DNA of 64,000 nt from Emcibacter sp048269205 (GTDB lineage Bacteria; Pseudomonadota; Alphaproteobacteria; Sphingomonadales; Emcibacteraceae), in assembly GCF_048269205.1 (NCBI RefSeq), contig NZ_JBLXJC010000004.1, positions 1 to 64,000 of the forward strand, read 5' to 3'. Position numbers and translations under genes: made by a program. Under the pieces are notes generated by a model. The model saw only the letters and a list, made by a program, of their open reading frames with translations, was not told the DNA's origin and ran no database searches. Shown piece by piece: positions 35,506-44,944 of the stretch (its first letter is position 1; each line of letters begins with the position of its first letter).

Positions 35506-36616
35506 AACGCTCTCCGTGGAACTGGGGGAGCGGAGTTACGACATCATCATCGGCAGCGGTCTTCTTGACCGGGCAGCGGACTATATCGGGCCCGTTCTTC
35601 ATCGTCCGCGCACCATAATCGTAACGGACGAGAATGTTGCCCGCCACCAGCTGCCGCGCCTGGAAAAATCACTGCGCGACGGTAGTATCGACTTTGAGAC
35701 AATTGTCCTGCCGGCGGGGGAGGCCACCAAGAGCTTCTTACAACTGGAAAAACTGTGTGAGCAGCTTCTGGAAAGCCGGCTCGAACGCAGGGACATGGTC
35801 ATCGCCTTTGGCGGTGGGGTCATCGGCGACCTGACAGGGTTTGCCGCCAGCATCCTGCGCCGGGGCATGGATTTCATACAAATTCCGACCACCCTGCTTT
35901 CCCAGGTGGACAGTTCGGTTGGCGGCAAGACCGGTATCAACACGGCGCATGGTAAAAACCTGGTCGGTAGTTTTCACCAGCCCCGGCTGGTGCTGGCCGA
36001 TGTGACCACTCTTGACACGCTTCCCGAACGCCAGGTTCTGGCCGGATATGCCGAGGTGGTGAAATACGGCCTGATCGGGGATCGGGATTTCTTCAGCTGG
36101 CTCGAACAGAATGGCCGTGACCTGATCGCCGGCGACCGGGAAAAGCAGGTCCAGGCCATCAAAACGAGCTGCGCGGCAAAAGCGCGGATTGTGGCCGAGG
36201 ATGAAAAGGAAACCGGCAAGCGGGCGCTCCTTAATCTGGGTCACACCTTTGGCCACGCCATCGAGGCAGAATGCGGCTACAATGACACCATATTTCACGG
36301 TGAAGCCGTCGCCATCGGCATGGCCATGGCCTTTGATCTGTCTGTGAAAATGGGCCGCTGCCCGGAAGAAGATGCCGCAAGGGTTTCGACCCACCTGGTC
36401 TCTGTTGGTCTGCCGGCCAGACTATCCGGCACAAATCACCCCGTCTGTACTGTAACCATGACGGCTGATCGTCTGATGGAACATATGGCACAAGATAAAA
36501 AAGTTGCCGACGGCAAACTGACTTTTGTGTTAGCCTCCGAAATCGGTAAAGGCTTCCTGACCCAGGAAGTTGATCCGAAGCTGGTCAGGGAAATACTTGA
36601 ACTAAGCCTTTGTTGA
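35483..36616 (+). CDS. aroB: 3-dehydroquinate synthase
   Basis: A 377-residue NAD- and metal-dependent enzyme that makes 3-dehydroquinate from DAHP, the second shikimate-pathway step. The NAD-binding GGGVIGDLTGFAAS, IPTTLLSQVDSSVGGKTGIN and the metal-binding histidines in LNLGHTFGHAIEAE and FHGEAVAIGM are visible. It is the second gene of the aroK-aroB-CNNM run, with a 23-base overlap with aroK and a 31-base gap to the next gene. Confidence 0.98.
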   Translation: MTNPQSVETLSVELGERSYDIIIGSGLLDRAADYIGPVLHRPRTIIVTDENVARHQLPRLEKSLRDGSIDFETIVLPAGEATKSFLQLEKLCEQLLESRLERRDMVIAFGGGVIGDLTGFAASILRRGMDFIQIPTTLLSQVDSSVGGKTGINTAHGKNLVGSFHQPRLVLADVTTLDTLPERQVLAGYAEVVKYGLIGDRDFFSWLEQNGRDLIAGDREKQVQAIKTSCAAKARIVAEDEKETGKRALLNLGHTFGHAIEAECGYNDTIFHGEAVAIGMAMAFDLSVKMGRCPEEDAARVSTHLVSVGLPARLSGTNHPVCTVTMTADRLMEHMAQDKKVADGKLTFVLASEIGKGFLTQEVDPKLVREILELSLC

Positions 36617-36647
36617 CCCATATAGACGGAACGCAATACAGATCGCC

Positions 36648-37922
36648 ATGGAAACCGAACTTATAATAACCGCTCTTGCAATCCTGTTTCTTATTCTGCT
36701 CTCGGGTTTTTTTTCCGGGTCGGAAACAAGCCTGACGGCTGCCTCTGCCTCAAACATGCACAAACTGGCCCGGGAAGGCAACAAACGGGCGACGCTGGTC
36801 GAGCGGCTGATCGGTGATGCGGAAAGCCTGATCGGTGCAATCCTGCTTGGCAACAACCTGGTCAATATTCTGGCCTCTGCGCTGGCCACATCTGTATTTA
36901 TCCAGCTGTTTGGCGATGTCGGCGTGGTTTACGCCACCATGGCCATGACTGTGCTGGTCCTGGTTTTCGCGGAAGTACTGCCCAAAACCTATGCCATTTC
37001 CAATCCGGACAACATGGCGCTGACGGTTGCGCCCATAATCCGGGTTATTGTCTTTATCTTTTCACCGGCTGTTCGCGCCGTGCAGATTGTGGTCCGGGCG
37101 ACCCTGAAACTATTCGGCATCGATATCACCGACCAGCAGCGCGTCCTGTCCCCCCATGATGAAATCCGTGGCGCCATTTCCCTGCAGGCCCATGAAGGCG
37201 GCCTGGTCAAGGAACACAAGGATATGCTGGCCAGCATCCTTGATCTGGAAAGCATCCAGCTGGAAGATGTCATGGTCCACCGCAAAAATGTGGAAATGAT
37301 CAATGCGGATGACAGCCTGCAGGAGATTCTCGATCAGGTTGTACAGAGCCCCTATACCAGATTGCCCCTCTGGAAAGAGGACCCGGACAATGTTATCGGT
37401 GTGATCCATGCCAAGGATCTTCTTCGGGCCATGAAGGCCCGGGACGGCCAGCTCGAACAGATCACCCTGGAAGAAATCACACAAAAGCCCTGGTTTGTTC
37501 CCGAAACCACAAGCCTGCAGGAGCAGCTGTCCGCTTTTCTGGACCGAAAACTTCATTTCGCCCTGGTGGTGGATGAATATGGCGCGCTCATGGGGATCAC
37601 CACGCTGGAGGATATTCTTGAGGAAATTGTCGGCGAAATCACCGATGAATACGACACCCACCAGACCGGTATCCGCGAACTGAAAAACGGCTCCATCATT
37701 GTGGAAGGCACCACACCGATCCGGGATCTCAACCGGCAGTTCAACTGGACTCTGTCTGACGAGGAAGCCACCACCATTGCCGGCTATATCATCGACCTGG
37801 CCCAGGCCATTCCGCTGCCTGGCCAGAAGTTTGCCATCAATGGCTTTACCTTCGAAATCCTGAGAAGACGGCGCAACCAGATCACCTCCATTCGCATCCT
37901 GCCGGAGCAGCTGGAAGGCTGA
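36648..37922 (+). CDS. CNNM/CorC-family membrane protein with CBS domains
   Basis: A 424-residue protein with the order DUF21 membrane domain (about residues 1-180, with GFFSGSETSLTAASAS and VLVFAEVLPKTYA), two CBS domains (about 200-330, for example LPLWKEDPDNVIGVIHAKDL) and a CorC_HlyC-type C-terminal domain (GTTPIRDLNRQFNWTL). Relatives are magnesium or cobalt transporters/exporters and haemolysin-C-like proteins. Adenosine nucleotides bind CBS domains in the family. Placement after aroKB is a standard alphaproteobacterial order and says little about the job. Confidence 0.92.
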   Translation: METELIITALAILFLILLSGFFSGSETSLTAASASNMHKLAREGNKRATLVERLIGDAESLIGAILLGNNLVNILASALATSVFIQLFGDVGVVYATMAMTVLVLVFAEVLPKTYAISNPDNMALTVAPIIRVIVFIFSPAVRAVQIVVRATLKLFGIDITDQQRVLSPHDEIRGAISLQAHEGGLVKEHKDMLASILDLESIQLEDVMVHRKNVEMINADDSLQEILDQVVQSPYTRLPLWKEDPDNVIGVIHAKDLLRAMKARDGQLEQITLEEITQKPWFVPETTSLQEQLSAFLDRKLHFALVVDEYGALMGITTLEDILEEIVGEITDEYDTHQTGIRELKNGSIIVEGTTPIRDLNRQFNWTLSDEEATTIAGYIIDLAQAIPLPGQKFAINGFTFEILRRRRNQITSIRILPEQLEG

Positions 37923-37924
37923 AA

Positions 37925-38290
37925 TCAGGAAAGCTCTTCTTTTTTCTCAAGATAATTGAGGATATTTTTCACTTCCTCCAGCGAAAGCCGGTGGATGTTC
38001 CGGGACAGCATATTCACCAGTTTGGTGGCTTCCGGACTGAGCCCTGCGGTATCGATAGACATTTTCGGGTGAGACAGGCGGGCCAGTTCCTCAAGATCCT
38101 CGGCATCATCCCAGATCAGGTCGAAATATGTGATGATCTGCTGAACCAGCGCCCAGGATGGACGCCCCCTGTGACCATGTTCCAGAGCCGAAAGATAGGC
38201 GGCACTGACACCGAGATCCCCCGCCATCTGCTTCTGACTGACATTTTTCTGTTTTCTCAGTTCCCGGACTTTCCGGCCAAAAGGTGTCAT
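37925..38290 (-). CDS. XRE-family transcriptional regulator
   Basis: A 121-residue protein with an N-terminal Cro/CI-type helix-turn-helix (VRELRKQKNVSQKQMAGDLG then AAYLSALEHGHRGRP, residues 8-50). A helical C-terminal part (LSPEATKLVNMLSRNIHRLS) may mediate dimerisation. Its start overlaps the Smr gene stop by 4 bases, so it is coupled to the mltA-smr operon. No target is evident. The stop lies 2 bases from the converging transporter stop, with no terminator between. Confidence 0.88.
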   Translation of the reverse strand: MTPFGRKVRELRKQKNVSQKQMAGDLGVSAAYLSALEHGHRGRPSWALVQQIITYFDLIWDDAEDLEELARLSHPKMSIDTAGLSPEATKLVNMLSRNIHRLSLEEVKNILNYLEKKEELS

Positions 38291-38871
38291 CTGTCCCCCT
38301 TTCTCAGAATGACATAAAGGGCACCTTCCCCCCCATGTTCCCGGTTGGCGGAAAAGAAAGATACTACAGAATGGCGCAACTCGCCAGAGGACAGCCAGTT
38401 GGGCACCTGGTCCCGCAAAACGCCCCGGCGGTTTTCATACTCCCGCTGGGACAGCGACGACAGGTCCCTTTTCGGTCCGCCTTTGCCGGTAACGACCAGA
38501 ATAACCCGTTTGCCCCCGCTACGCGCCCGCGAAATATATGATGACAACGCCCGGTAGGCCCGGTCCTGTGTCATGCCGTGAAGATCAATTTTTCCTTCCA
38601 CCGGCGCCCGTCCGCGACGCAGCTTTTGCTGCCAGTTGTGATCAACCGCCAGGGGTGGCGAGACCTCCCGGCCTTCCGGCGGGGGGTTTTTTACTTGAGG
38701 CGTGGAGAGATTTCTGTTTTTTGGCTTTTTTTGAGGGGGAAGATTCGGGCCCGGATCATTCGTTTCGCCTTCGCAACTTTTTGTTGCGTATCCGTTATCA
38801 ATGATTTTCACATCCCTGGTGACGATAGACCAGAGCTTCTTTTCCTCTTCAGTCAGCGGTCTTCTGGCCAT
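38287..38871 (-). CDS. Smr domain protein
   Basis: A 194-residue protein. The C-terminal 90 residues form an Smr domain with the conserved KIDLHGMTQDRAYRALSSYI start and VILVVTGKGGPKR, the DLHGM/TGKG pair expected of MutS2-type nuclease domains. The N-terminal half is polar, Pro- and Lys-rich and probably disordered. Stand-alone Smr proteins may cut branched DNA or act on RNA at stalled ribosomes, and the specific role here is open. It overlaps mltA by 23 bases and the XRE gene by 4 bases. Confidence 0.92.
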   Translation of the reverse strand: MARRPLTEEEKKLWSIVTRDVKIIDNGYATKSCEGETNDPGPNLPPQKKPKNRNLSTPQVKNPPPEGREVSPPLAVDHNWQQKLRRGRAPVEGKIDLHGMTQDRAYRALSSYISRARSGGKRVILVVTGKGGPKRDLSSLSQREYENRRGVLRDQVPNWLSSGELRHSVVSFFSANREHGGEGALYVILRKGDR

Positions 38872-40108
38872 TGGATTCCCCTGACTGTTCCATTCTTGTA
38901 ACGACCTTCTCCGGCAGAAGAAGATAATAGGTGCCGGTCTCCTTCATCCGGCCCGCAATCCGGCCGGCTTCGTCCCCGATGCCCCAGAAGACATCACCGC
39001 GGACCCGCCCTCGGATGGCGCTGCCCGTGTCCTGGGTGACCATCAGCCTTTGCAGCGGGGCCTGCCCGTTTTCGGCATTTTCCGGTTGCAGGTCAAGCCA
39101 GACCGGTATGCCCATGGGCATTTTTGCCGGGTCAACCGCCAGGGACCGGCCCGCAGTAAGGGTCACCCCGAGCGACCCCACCGGACCGTCACTATCCATG
39201 TGCCGGAAAAAGATGAAGGAGGGATTGCGCCACATCAGCTCCCGGGCCCGGTCCGGATTTTCCACCATCCAGCGCCGAATGGCCTGCATGGACATCTCCT
39301 CGCGGCTGATTTCCCCTTCCTCGATCAGGAACCTGCCCACCGCGCGATAAGGCCGGCCGTTTTTCGCCGCATAACCGACCCTGATCCGGTCCCCGTTTTC
39401 CAGCCGGATCACACCGGACCCCTGGATATGCAGAAAAAAGGCATCCTCCGGCCGTTTCAGCCAGACCAGTTCAAGGCCCCTGTTTTCCAGAGACCCGCTC
39501 TCGATCTGCCGGCGGTCCTTGTACGGGACAAAGCGCCCATCGGACACCTCGCCAAACAGCTTCCGGCCCCTGAGTTCCGGATCAAAATCCCCGAGATCCA
39601 GAACCTGCAGGTCATCAGGCACGGTATAGAGGGGAACGTCATAATCTTCCGAAGCCGTGAGGGATCCTTCATATTCAGGACTGAAATAGCCGGTAAAAAG
39701 ACCTTTTTCTGCCTCGCCGCCCTCCGGACCGGTCAGTTTCACAGCCTTGAAACGTTTTTCAAAATAGTCCCTGGAAGACAGGGCTTCCGCCTCTGCAAGT
39801 TCCTCACATGGCGTAATCCAGTCAGCCACAGTCATCTCGACAGGGGATTGGGAAACAATATATTCTGCCGGCAGTTCGGCCCATTTTTCACAGGTTTTTT
39901 CCAGCGCATCAAGCGCCGGTGACAGATCGTCGCCGGACCAGCCGGGAAGCGCCGAAACCGGCAGAACGGAATAATCCTTCTGCAGAAGGACTTCCTTTTC
40001 AGCCAGCCGTTCGGACCGATCGGGATAGACAATGAATAATGCAAGGCCGACAGCCAGACCCAAGCCTGCCCCGATAAAAAATCCTAGGGACAGGATTCCC
40101 TTAGCCAT
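38849..40108 (-). CDS. mltA: Membrane-bound lytic transglycosylase MltA
   Basis: A 419-residue lytic transglycosylase that cleaves glycan strands of peptidoglycan to give anhydromuropeptides. An N-terminal helix (residues 5-27) acts as signal or anchor. It lacks a lipobox Cys, unlike E. coli MltA. The MltA domain is seen in LFTGYFSPEYEGS and VPYKDRRQIESG, and the 3D domain holds the catalytic Asp in MVTQDTGSAIRGRVRGD. It overlaps the Tim44-domain gene by 8 bases and smr by 23, indicating a tightly coupled operon. Confidence 0.94.
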   Translation of the reverse strand: MAKGILSLGFFIGAGLGLAVGLALFIVYPDRSERLAEKEVLLQKDYSVLPVSALPGWSGDDLSPALDALEKTCEKWAELPAEYIVSQSPVEMTVADWITPCEELAEAEALSSRDYFEKRFKAVKLTGPEGGEAEKGLFTGYFSPEYEGSLTASEDYDVPLYTVPDDLQVLDLGDFDPELRGRKLFGEVSDGRFVPYKDRRQIESGSLENRGLELVWLKRPEDAFFLHIQGSGVIRLENGDRIRVGYAAKNGRPYRAVGRFLIEEGEISREEMSMQAIRRWMVENPDRARELMWRNPSFIFFRHMDSDGPVGSLGVTLTAGRSLAVDPAKMPMGIPVWLDLQPENAENGQAPLQRLMVTQDTGSAIRGRVRGDVFWGIGDEAGRIAGRMKETGTYYLLLPEKVVTRMEQSGESNGQKTAD

Positions 40109-40802
40109 TTCTGGTCGCTACCAATGTCCAGTTGGGATCGGAGCTTTTTACATCCCGGCAGAAAGTCCAGATGTCCGTCACCCGGACCGGTTCGGTTACA
40201 TCACCGGAAATAATACGGTTTTCTTCGTCCTTGGTGGACAGAACCATATGGGCTGTATATCTGACAGTAATTTCAGCCATGGTGCCCGTTAGATTGACAT
40301 CTTCCAGATCAATACGTTCCACATCCATCAGTTTATTGTCAAAGTGATGACCGGCGGCCTTCATATCATCGATTACTTTTGTAAACTGTTCAAAGACTTC
40401 CTTGTTCAGCATGTTACGCAGATCGGTCTTGTTTCCACTCCAGAAGGCTTCAAGAATCATGCCATAGGCATATTCCGCGCCATCCAGAAATATATCCAAT
40501 GTGAAACTACGGTCGATTTCCCTGACCTGGCACAATGCATCGTAAAAGGGTGAATCTTTTTTCACCCCGACAGACGGCCCGGCGCTCTCGGTCTCATCGT
40601 CTTCGCCGGCGCGGGTTTTGTCGCGACGGATGGGAACCACATTGTCCTCACCGTCCTTGCGCTGTTCAAAGGTGCCCTTCTCGTCCTCGTCGGAGCCGTC
40701 ATAGCCCGACCGGCTACCCAGGACCTTGCGCAGTTGAAAAATAATAAATGCCGCTATCAGGGCGAGGATAATCAGCTCGATATTTTCAGATCCACTGTCC
40801 AT
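40101..40802 (-). CDS. Tim44/TimA-domain membrane protein
   Basis: A 233-residue protein with an N-terminal transmembrane helix (about residues 8-23), a charged linker, and a C-terminal Tim44-like domain (DGAEYAYGMILEAFWSGNKTDLRN, cited here by its start DGAEYAYGMILEAFWSG, through DIWTFCRDVKSSDPNWTLVAT). Alphaproteobacterial TimA is the bacterial relative of mitochondrial Tim44 and binds the inner membrane; its function is not settled. It leads the timA-mltA-smr-XRE operon and is divergent from fxsA-secB, an order typical for alphaproteobacteria. Confidence 0.92.
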   Translation of the reverse strand: MDSGSENIELIILALIAAFIIFQLRKVLGSRSGYDGSDEDEKGTFEQRKDGEDNVVPIRRDKTRAGEDDETESAGPSVGVKKDSPFYDALCQVREIDRSFTLDIFLDGAEYAYGMILEAFWSGNKTDLRNMLNKEVFEQFTKVIDDMKAAGHHFDNKLMDVERIDLEDVNLTGTMAEITVRYTAHMVLSTKDEENRIISGDVTEPVRVTDIWTFCRDVKSSDPNWTLVATRNG

Positions 40803-41011
40803 ACTTCTTCTCTATAATGCCCCCATTTGACGGGCCCCCGATTAACGGAAAGACCCGCATATATTCCCCTTTACCCTTGGCGAAGGGAAATTATTGCATA
40901 TATGTTGTCCTATATATAGGACGAACCGGCCATTATTTGAATACAGGATTAAAAATATCTTCACCCGGCCGGATATCGCCAGGCCCTGTATTCCAGCGAC
41001 GGAAATATTTT

Positions 41012-41485
41012 ATGCCCCTTCTTATACTTATTCTGCTTCTGAGCGTTCCCTATCTGGAGTTTCTTGTTTTTCTGGAAGTAGGCGACGCCATTGGCGGCTT
41101 CAATGCCTTTCTCGCCACGATCGTGACAGCCGTTCTGGGCGTTTACCTGATCCGCCTGCAGGGGTTCGAGGTTATGCAGCGCATGCACCGCAACCTTCAG
41201 AATGGTGAAAGCCCCATAGAGGAAATCTTCCATGGTTTCTTCCTGCTGATCGCCGGACTGTTTTTCCTGCTGCCCGGATTTATCACCGACAGCATTGCCG
41301 TGCTGCTTGCCATTACGCCGGTCCGTAATTTTCTCGGCCGCCTGATCGTTAAAAATATCGAGGTTCACTATTACGGTCATGGCAGGGGCCCCGGGTCAGG
41401 CCGGGGGCCAATTATCGACGGTGAATACCGGCACGATGACGAAGGATCCTCCCGACTGAACGACGACCGCAACGACAAGCGGTAA
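41012..41485 (+). CDS. fxsA: FxsA family membrane protein
   Basis: A 157-residue FxsA protein from ATG 41012 (MPLLILILLLSVPYLEF). In-frame sequence back to 40817 is not FxsA-like. Membrane segments lie at about residues 1-20, 27-48 and 75-105. The motif FHGFFLLIAGLFFLLPGFIT is the FxsA hallmark, and the tail is hydrophilic and Gly/Arg-rich. FxsA was named for suppressing F-exclusion of phage T7 when overproduced, and its normal role is unknown. It lies upstream of secB as usual. Confidence 0.92.
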   Translation: MPLLILILLLSVPYLEFLVFLEVGDAIGGFNAFLATIVTAVLGVYLIRLQGFEVMQRMHRNLQNGESPIEEIFHGFFLLIAGLFFLLPGFITDSIAVLLAITPVRNFLGRLIVKNIEVHYYGHGRGPGSGRGPIIDGEYRHDDEGSSRLNDDRNDKR

Positions 41486-41594
41486 AAACCGCTATTTTTG
41501 CCCTCTGCAGGCAGGTTCACCTTGTGCTTGCGGGCAAACCATGTTAGCCAGACTCCTTTAATGGGATATATGACAATTTAACTGGGAATAGAGT

Positions 41595-42116
41595 ATGTCA
41601 GAAGAATCTGAAAACAAACCGGCCGGGCAGGCCGCTGAAAGCAACCAGCAGGAAGGAATCCAGGTGGGGATTCTGGGTCAGTACATCAAGGACCTTTCTT
41701 TCGAGAACCCGACACCTGCCCAGACGCTGCAGAAAATGGCCAATGAAAAACCGGCTATGGACATCAATGTCAATCTCAACGCCCGCCAGCTCGGCGAGGA
41801 AGTCTATGAAGTTGACCTGAAGATCAGCAGTACAGCCAAGGCCGGTGAAGACACCGCTTTTGTTGTCGAACTGGTTTATTCAGGCCTGTTCGGCGCCAAA
41901 AACGTGCCGCAGGAAGCTCTGCAGCCATTTCTGATGATTGAAGCGCCGCGGATGCTGTTCCCCTTCGCGCGCCGGATTATCGCCGACGCGACCCGGGACG
42001 GCGGTTTTCCACCGCTGATGCTGGAGCCCATCGATTTTGCCGGTCTTTACGCCCAGCAGGTCCAGCAGGCCAAGGCACAGGCTGAAGCCCCCCAGGAAGA
42101 CATTACTGTCAACTGA
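41595..42116 (+). CDS. secB: Protein-export chaperone SecB
   Basis: A 173-residue tetrameric chaperone that keeps secretory proteins unfolded and passes them to SecA. The family core is visible in LGQYIKDLSFENPTPAQTL, the strand-forming NARQLGEEVYEVDLKIS, and the near C-terminal GGFPPLMLEPIDFAGLYAQQ that contacts SecA. A Gln/Ala-rich helix follows. A purine-rich GGGAATAGAG precedes ATG 41595. A strong bidirectional terminator follows. Confidence 0.97.
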   Translation: MSEESENKPAGQAAESNQQEGIQVGILGQYIKDLSFENPTPAQTLQKMANEKPAMDINVNLNARQLGEEVYEVDLKISSTAKAGEDTAFVVELVYSGLFGAKNVPQEALQPFLMIEAPRMLFPFARRIIADATRDGGFPPLMLEPIDFAGLYAQQVQQAKAQAEAPQEDITVN

Positions 42117-42140
42117 TTGGCGGCACTCTGCTTACAAATC

Positions 42141-42170
42141 AAAAGGCCCTCTTGTAAGAGGGCCTTTTCT
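42141..42170. terminator. Rho-independent terminator between secB and dnaQ
   Basis: The stem AAGGCCCTCT (42143-42152) and AGAGGGCCTT (42157-42166) has a 4-base loop, with flanking A and T runs on both sides. It can end both secB and the converging dnaQ transcript. Confidence 0.9.
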
Positions 42171-42189
42171 TTATCTGTCGGTCATTCTG

Positions 42190-42873
42190 TTACTCACCGG
42201 CAAGCCACAAAGGCTCCCTGATCTCCTCCAGAAAGGCCTTGTGCCGGGCAAGCTCCTCGTCGGTCGGCGCATGCAGCCGGGGTTCCCGGTATTTGCGCTC
42301 GGCTTTTCCTGAGGCCACCACATTTTTCTCTTCGGGCCCGGTCGAGAGCGAAAACCCGGTCTGCCGGCCCCCCATCAGTTCCAGATAGACCTCTGCCAGA
42401 AGCTCCGCATCCAGAAGCGCGCCGTGCTTGATCCTGCCGGAATTATCCACATTGAATCTTTTACAGAGCGCATCCAGGGTATTTGGGGAACCGGGGAATT
42501 TCCGCCGGGCGATGGCCAGGGTATCCACTGCCCGGCTCATGGGAATGGATTTGAAACCCAGGTTTTCAATTTCCCAGTTGATGAATTTCATATCGAATTC
42601 GGCGTTATGGGCCACAAGACGGGCATCGCCGACAAAATCGATGAATTCCTCGGCAACTTCTGCAAAAACCGGATGGTCTTTCAAAAAATCTGCGGAAAGC
42701 CCGTGAATGGCTTCAGCCGAGGACGGCATGTCCCGTTCCGGATTGATATATTTGTGAAACACACGGCCGGTGGGCATGAAGTCCCTGACTTCCACACAGC
42801 CGATTTCCACGAGGCGGTCGCCATTAAATGGATCAAATCCTGTGGTTTCCGTATCAAATACGATCTCAAGCAT
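42190..42873 (-). CDS. dnaQ: DNA polymerase III epsilon subunit
   Basis: A 227-residue 3'-5' proofreading exonuclease of the replicative polymerase. The three exonuclease motifs are present: VFDTETTGFDP (Exo I, residues 5-14), VAHNAEFDMKFI (Exo II, near 98) and the GALLDAELLAEVY segment (Exo III-epsilon, near 155). It is the last gene of the minus-strand series ppsR-maf-aroE-coaE-dnaQ that runs away from the origin. Its start overlaps coaE by 8 bases. Confidence 0.97.
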   Translation of the reverse strand: MLEIVFDTETTGFDPFNGDRLVEIGCVEVRDFMPTGRVFHKYINPERDMPSSAEAIHGLSADFLKDHPVFAEVAEEFIDFVGDARLVAHNAEFDMKFINWEIENLGFKSIPMSRAVDTLAIARRKFPGSPNTLDALCKRFNVDNSGRIKHGALLDAELLAEVYLELMGGRQTGFSLSTGPEEKNVVASGKAERKYREPRLHAPTDEELARHKAFLEEIREPLWLAGE

Positions 42874-43492
42874 GGATCTCTTCCTCCAGCAGTCGAATAA
42901 TATCTTTTACCTGGGCGCGGGCATGACGTTTGCCAAGGCCGGACTGAACCACAAAATCTGCGCGGCGGCGTTTTTCCCGGTCCGGCATCTGTTTGCCCAA
43001 CACCGCCTGCAATCTATCTTCTGTCATGCCCGGACGGGCCATAACCCGGCTTTTCTGAATAAATTCCGGTGCCGAAACGACCACGGTATAGTCCACCTGT
43101 TTCTCGCTACCGGTTTCAAATAAAAGCGGTACATCCACCACCACAATATGATGTCCCTTTTGCCGCATGCGGCGAATAAATTTTTCCCGGCCCCGGGCCA
43201 CCAAAGGGTGAAGAATTTTTTCCAGCTTTTTCAGAGCCTTGTCATCGCCGAACACCCGCGCCCCCAGCTTTTTCCGGTCAATGCCCTGCTCGCCGCTCAC
43301 GCCGGGAAAAGATTGTTCCACCAGCGGAACGGCCTCGCCGCCAGGTCCCATCAGCCGGTGAACTTCCGCATCGGAATCAAATACCGGGATACCGAAAGAG
43401 CTGAACATACGGGCCGTCTCCGATTTACCCATACCGATGGATCCGGTCAGGCCGACAATAATCACAGAGCCACTATTCTTTATTTTCTTCAT
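42866..43492 (-). CDS. coaE: Dephospho-CoA kinase
   Basis: A 208-residue P-loop kinase for the last step of coenzyme A synthesis. Walker A is GLTGSIGMGKSETAR near residue 15, followed by IPVFDSDAEVHRLMGPGG and DVPLLFETG. The ATG 43492 is preferred over a GTG one codon before. It overlaps dnaQ by 8 bases and lies 13 bases after aroE, so all are co-transcribed. Confidence 0.96.
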   Translation of the reverse strand: MKKIKNSGSVIIVGLTGSIGMGKSETARMFSSFGIPVFDSDAEVHRLMGPGGEAVPLVEQSFPGVSGEQGIDRKKLGARVFGDDKALKKLEKILHPLVARGREKFIRRMRQKGHHIVVVDVPLLFETGSEKQVDYTVVVSAPEFIQKSRVMARPGMTEDRLQAVLGKQMPDREKRRRADFVVQSGLGKRHARAQVKDIIRLLEEEIHA

Positions 43493-43505
43493 CACGCGCC
43501 CGCCG

Positions 43506-44354
43506 TCAGACCAGCCCGGCCAGAACCCTCTGGCGCAGTTCTTCGGTCACTTCCGGCCGGATCCCGAACCAGGCTTCAAAGCCCGGAATCGCTTGATAAA
43601 GAAGCATGCCGAGACCGTCGACAATCATATTTCCCCGCTCCCTCGCCTCAGCAAGAAGCGGGGTAATCAGCGGATTATAAACAATATCATTGACCAGTGT
43701 GCGCTCCGGCAATCGATCAAGGCTGATATCCAGCGCTGGCTGGCCCTTCATACCCTGGGTCGTGCTGTTGACCAGCAGGGTGGTATCTTCCAGACAGTCG
43801 TTGCGTTTTTCCCAGTCGACCACCGTAATCTGTTCCGGGGAAAGTTCACGGGCCAGAAGCTCCGCCCGCTCCCGCGTCCGGTTCACCAGCCTGATTTGAG
43901 GCACCCCTGCATCAAGCAGGGCAACAACCAGGGCGCGGGCCGCGCCGCCGGCCCCGACAATAACGGCCGGTCCAGCTGTCGGCTGCCAGTCTTCGGCACC
44001 CACCAGGATGTTTTCCAGAAAGCCCAGGCCGTCCGTATTCCGGCCCACGAGTTTCCCCTTTTCATCCACCACCACAGTATTGACAGCGCCAATCCGGCGG
44101 GCATGATCGTCAATTTCATCCATGAATTCCAGTGCAGCTTCCTTGTGCGGCACAGTCAGATTGCAGCCCCTGATTCCCAGTTTGGGCAGGGCCCGGAGAC
44201 TATCACCAAGGTCTTCCGGCCTGACCTCGAACGGCACATAAGCCCCGTCCACCTTGTAAAGATCAAGCCAGTATCCGTGCAGGCGCGGTGACAGGGAATG
44301 TCCTACCGGACAGCCCATCACACCGGCTGTTTTTGCTTTTCCCGTCAGTTTCAT
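43506..44354 (-). CDS. aroE: Shikimate dehydrogenase
   Basis: A 282-residue NADPH-dependent enzyme that reduces 3-dehydroshikimate to shikimate. Substrate binding is by GHSLSPRLHGYWLD, with the catalytic Lys in VPHKEAALEF. The Rossmann cofactor loop is VGAGGAARALVVALL, and NRTRERAELLA confers the NADPH preference. It overlaps maf by 4 bases. AroK and AroB of the same pathway are encoded 7-9 kb away in this window. Confidence 0.97.
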   Translation of the reverse strand: MKLTGKAKTAGVMGCPVGHSLSPRLHGYWLDLYKVDGAYVPFEVRPEDLGDSLRALPKLGIRGCNLTVPHKEAALEFMDEIDDHARRIGAVNTVVVDEKGKLVGRNTDGLGFLENILVGAEDWQPTAGPAVIVGAGGAARALVVALLDAGVPQIRLVNRTRERAELLARELSPEQITVVDWEKRNDCLEDTTLLVNSTTQGMKGQPALDISLDRLPERTLVNDIVYNPLITPLLAEARERGNMIVDGLGMLLYQAIPGFEAWFGIRPEVTEELRQRVLAGLV

Positions 44355-44944
44355 GTCTTCAGATAATCCAGTTCCCTGAGCTTCTCCATCAGTTGTAACA
44401 GAGGAAGGCCCAGAATTGAAAAATAATCCCCGTCGATTTTTGAAAAAAGCTGCGCACCGAGCCCCTCATAGAAATAGCATCCCACGGAACTGAGAACATC
44501 CGGACCGCAGTTCTTAAGATAATCATCCAGAAAGTCGTCGGAAAATTCACGCATGGTCAGTTCGGGCATCGTCGTCACCCGCCAGATTTCCCCGGACTCC
44601 CTTACCATCGCCAGGCTGCAGACAAGGGTATGGCTTTTTCCTCTCATAAAGCGGAGGTTTGACCGGGCTTCCTCTATATTTTCCGCCTTGCTGAAAAGCC
44701 TGCCGTCACAGGCCAGAAGCTGATCACCGCCGATCACCAGATCATCGGGATAGCGTCGGGAAACATCCTGCGCCTTGGCCAGCGCCAGTTGCTCTGCAAT
44801 GGTCTGAAATTCGCAGCCGTCTTTAAGAAGATTATTTTTAATATCCTCTTCATCCACATCGGCACTGACGGAGCGAAAGGGTATACCCGCATGGGTCAGG
44901 AGCTTCTGCCGCGACCGGCTGCTGGACGCCAAAATCAGGGTCAT
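44351..44944 (-). CDS. maf: Maf-like nucleoside triphosphate pyrophosphatase
   Basis: A 197-residue Maf protein with the signature ILASSSRSRQKLLTHAGIPF at its start and VIGGDQLLACDGRLFSKAEN, where the catalytic Asp lies. Maf proteins hydrolyse modified or non-canonical nucleotides, and the SRSRQ pattern is like the YceF branch that prefers 7-methyl-GTP, though this is inference. Its start overlaps the ppsR stop by 4 bases and its end overlaps aroE by 4 bases. Confidence 0.94.
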   Translation of the reverse strand: MTLILASSSRSRQKLLTHAGIPFRSVSADVDEEDIKNNLLKDGCEFQTIAEQLALAKAQDVSRRYPDDLVIGGDQLLACDGRLFSKAENIEEARSNLRFMRGKSHTLVCSLAMVRESGEIWRVTTMPELTMREFSDDFLDDYLKNCGPDVLSSVGCYFYEGLGAQLFSKIDGDYFSILGLPLLQLMEKLRELDYLKT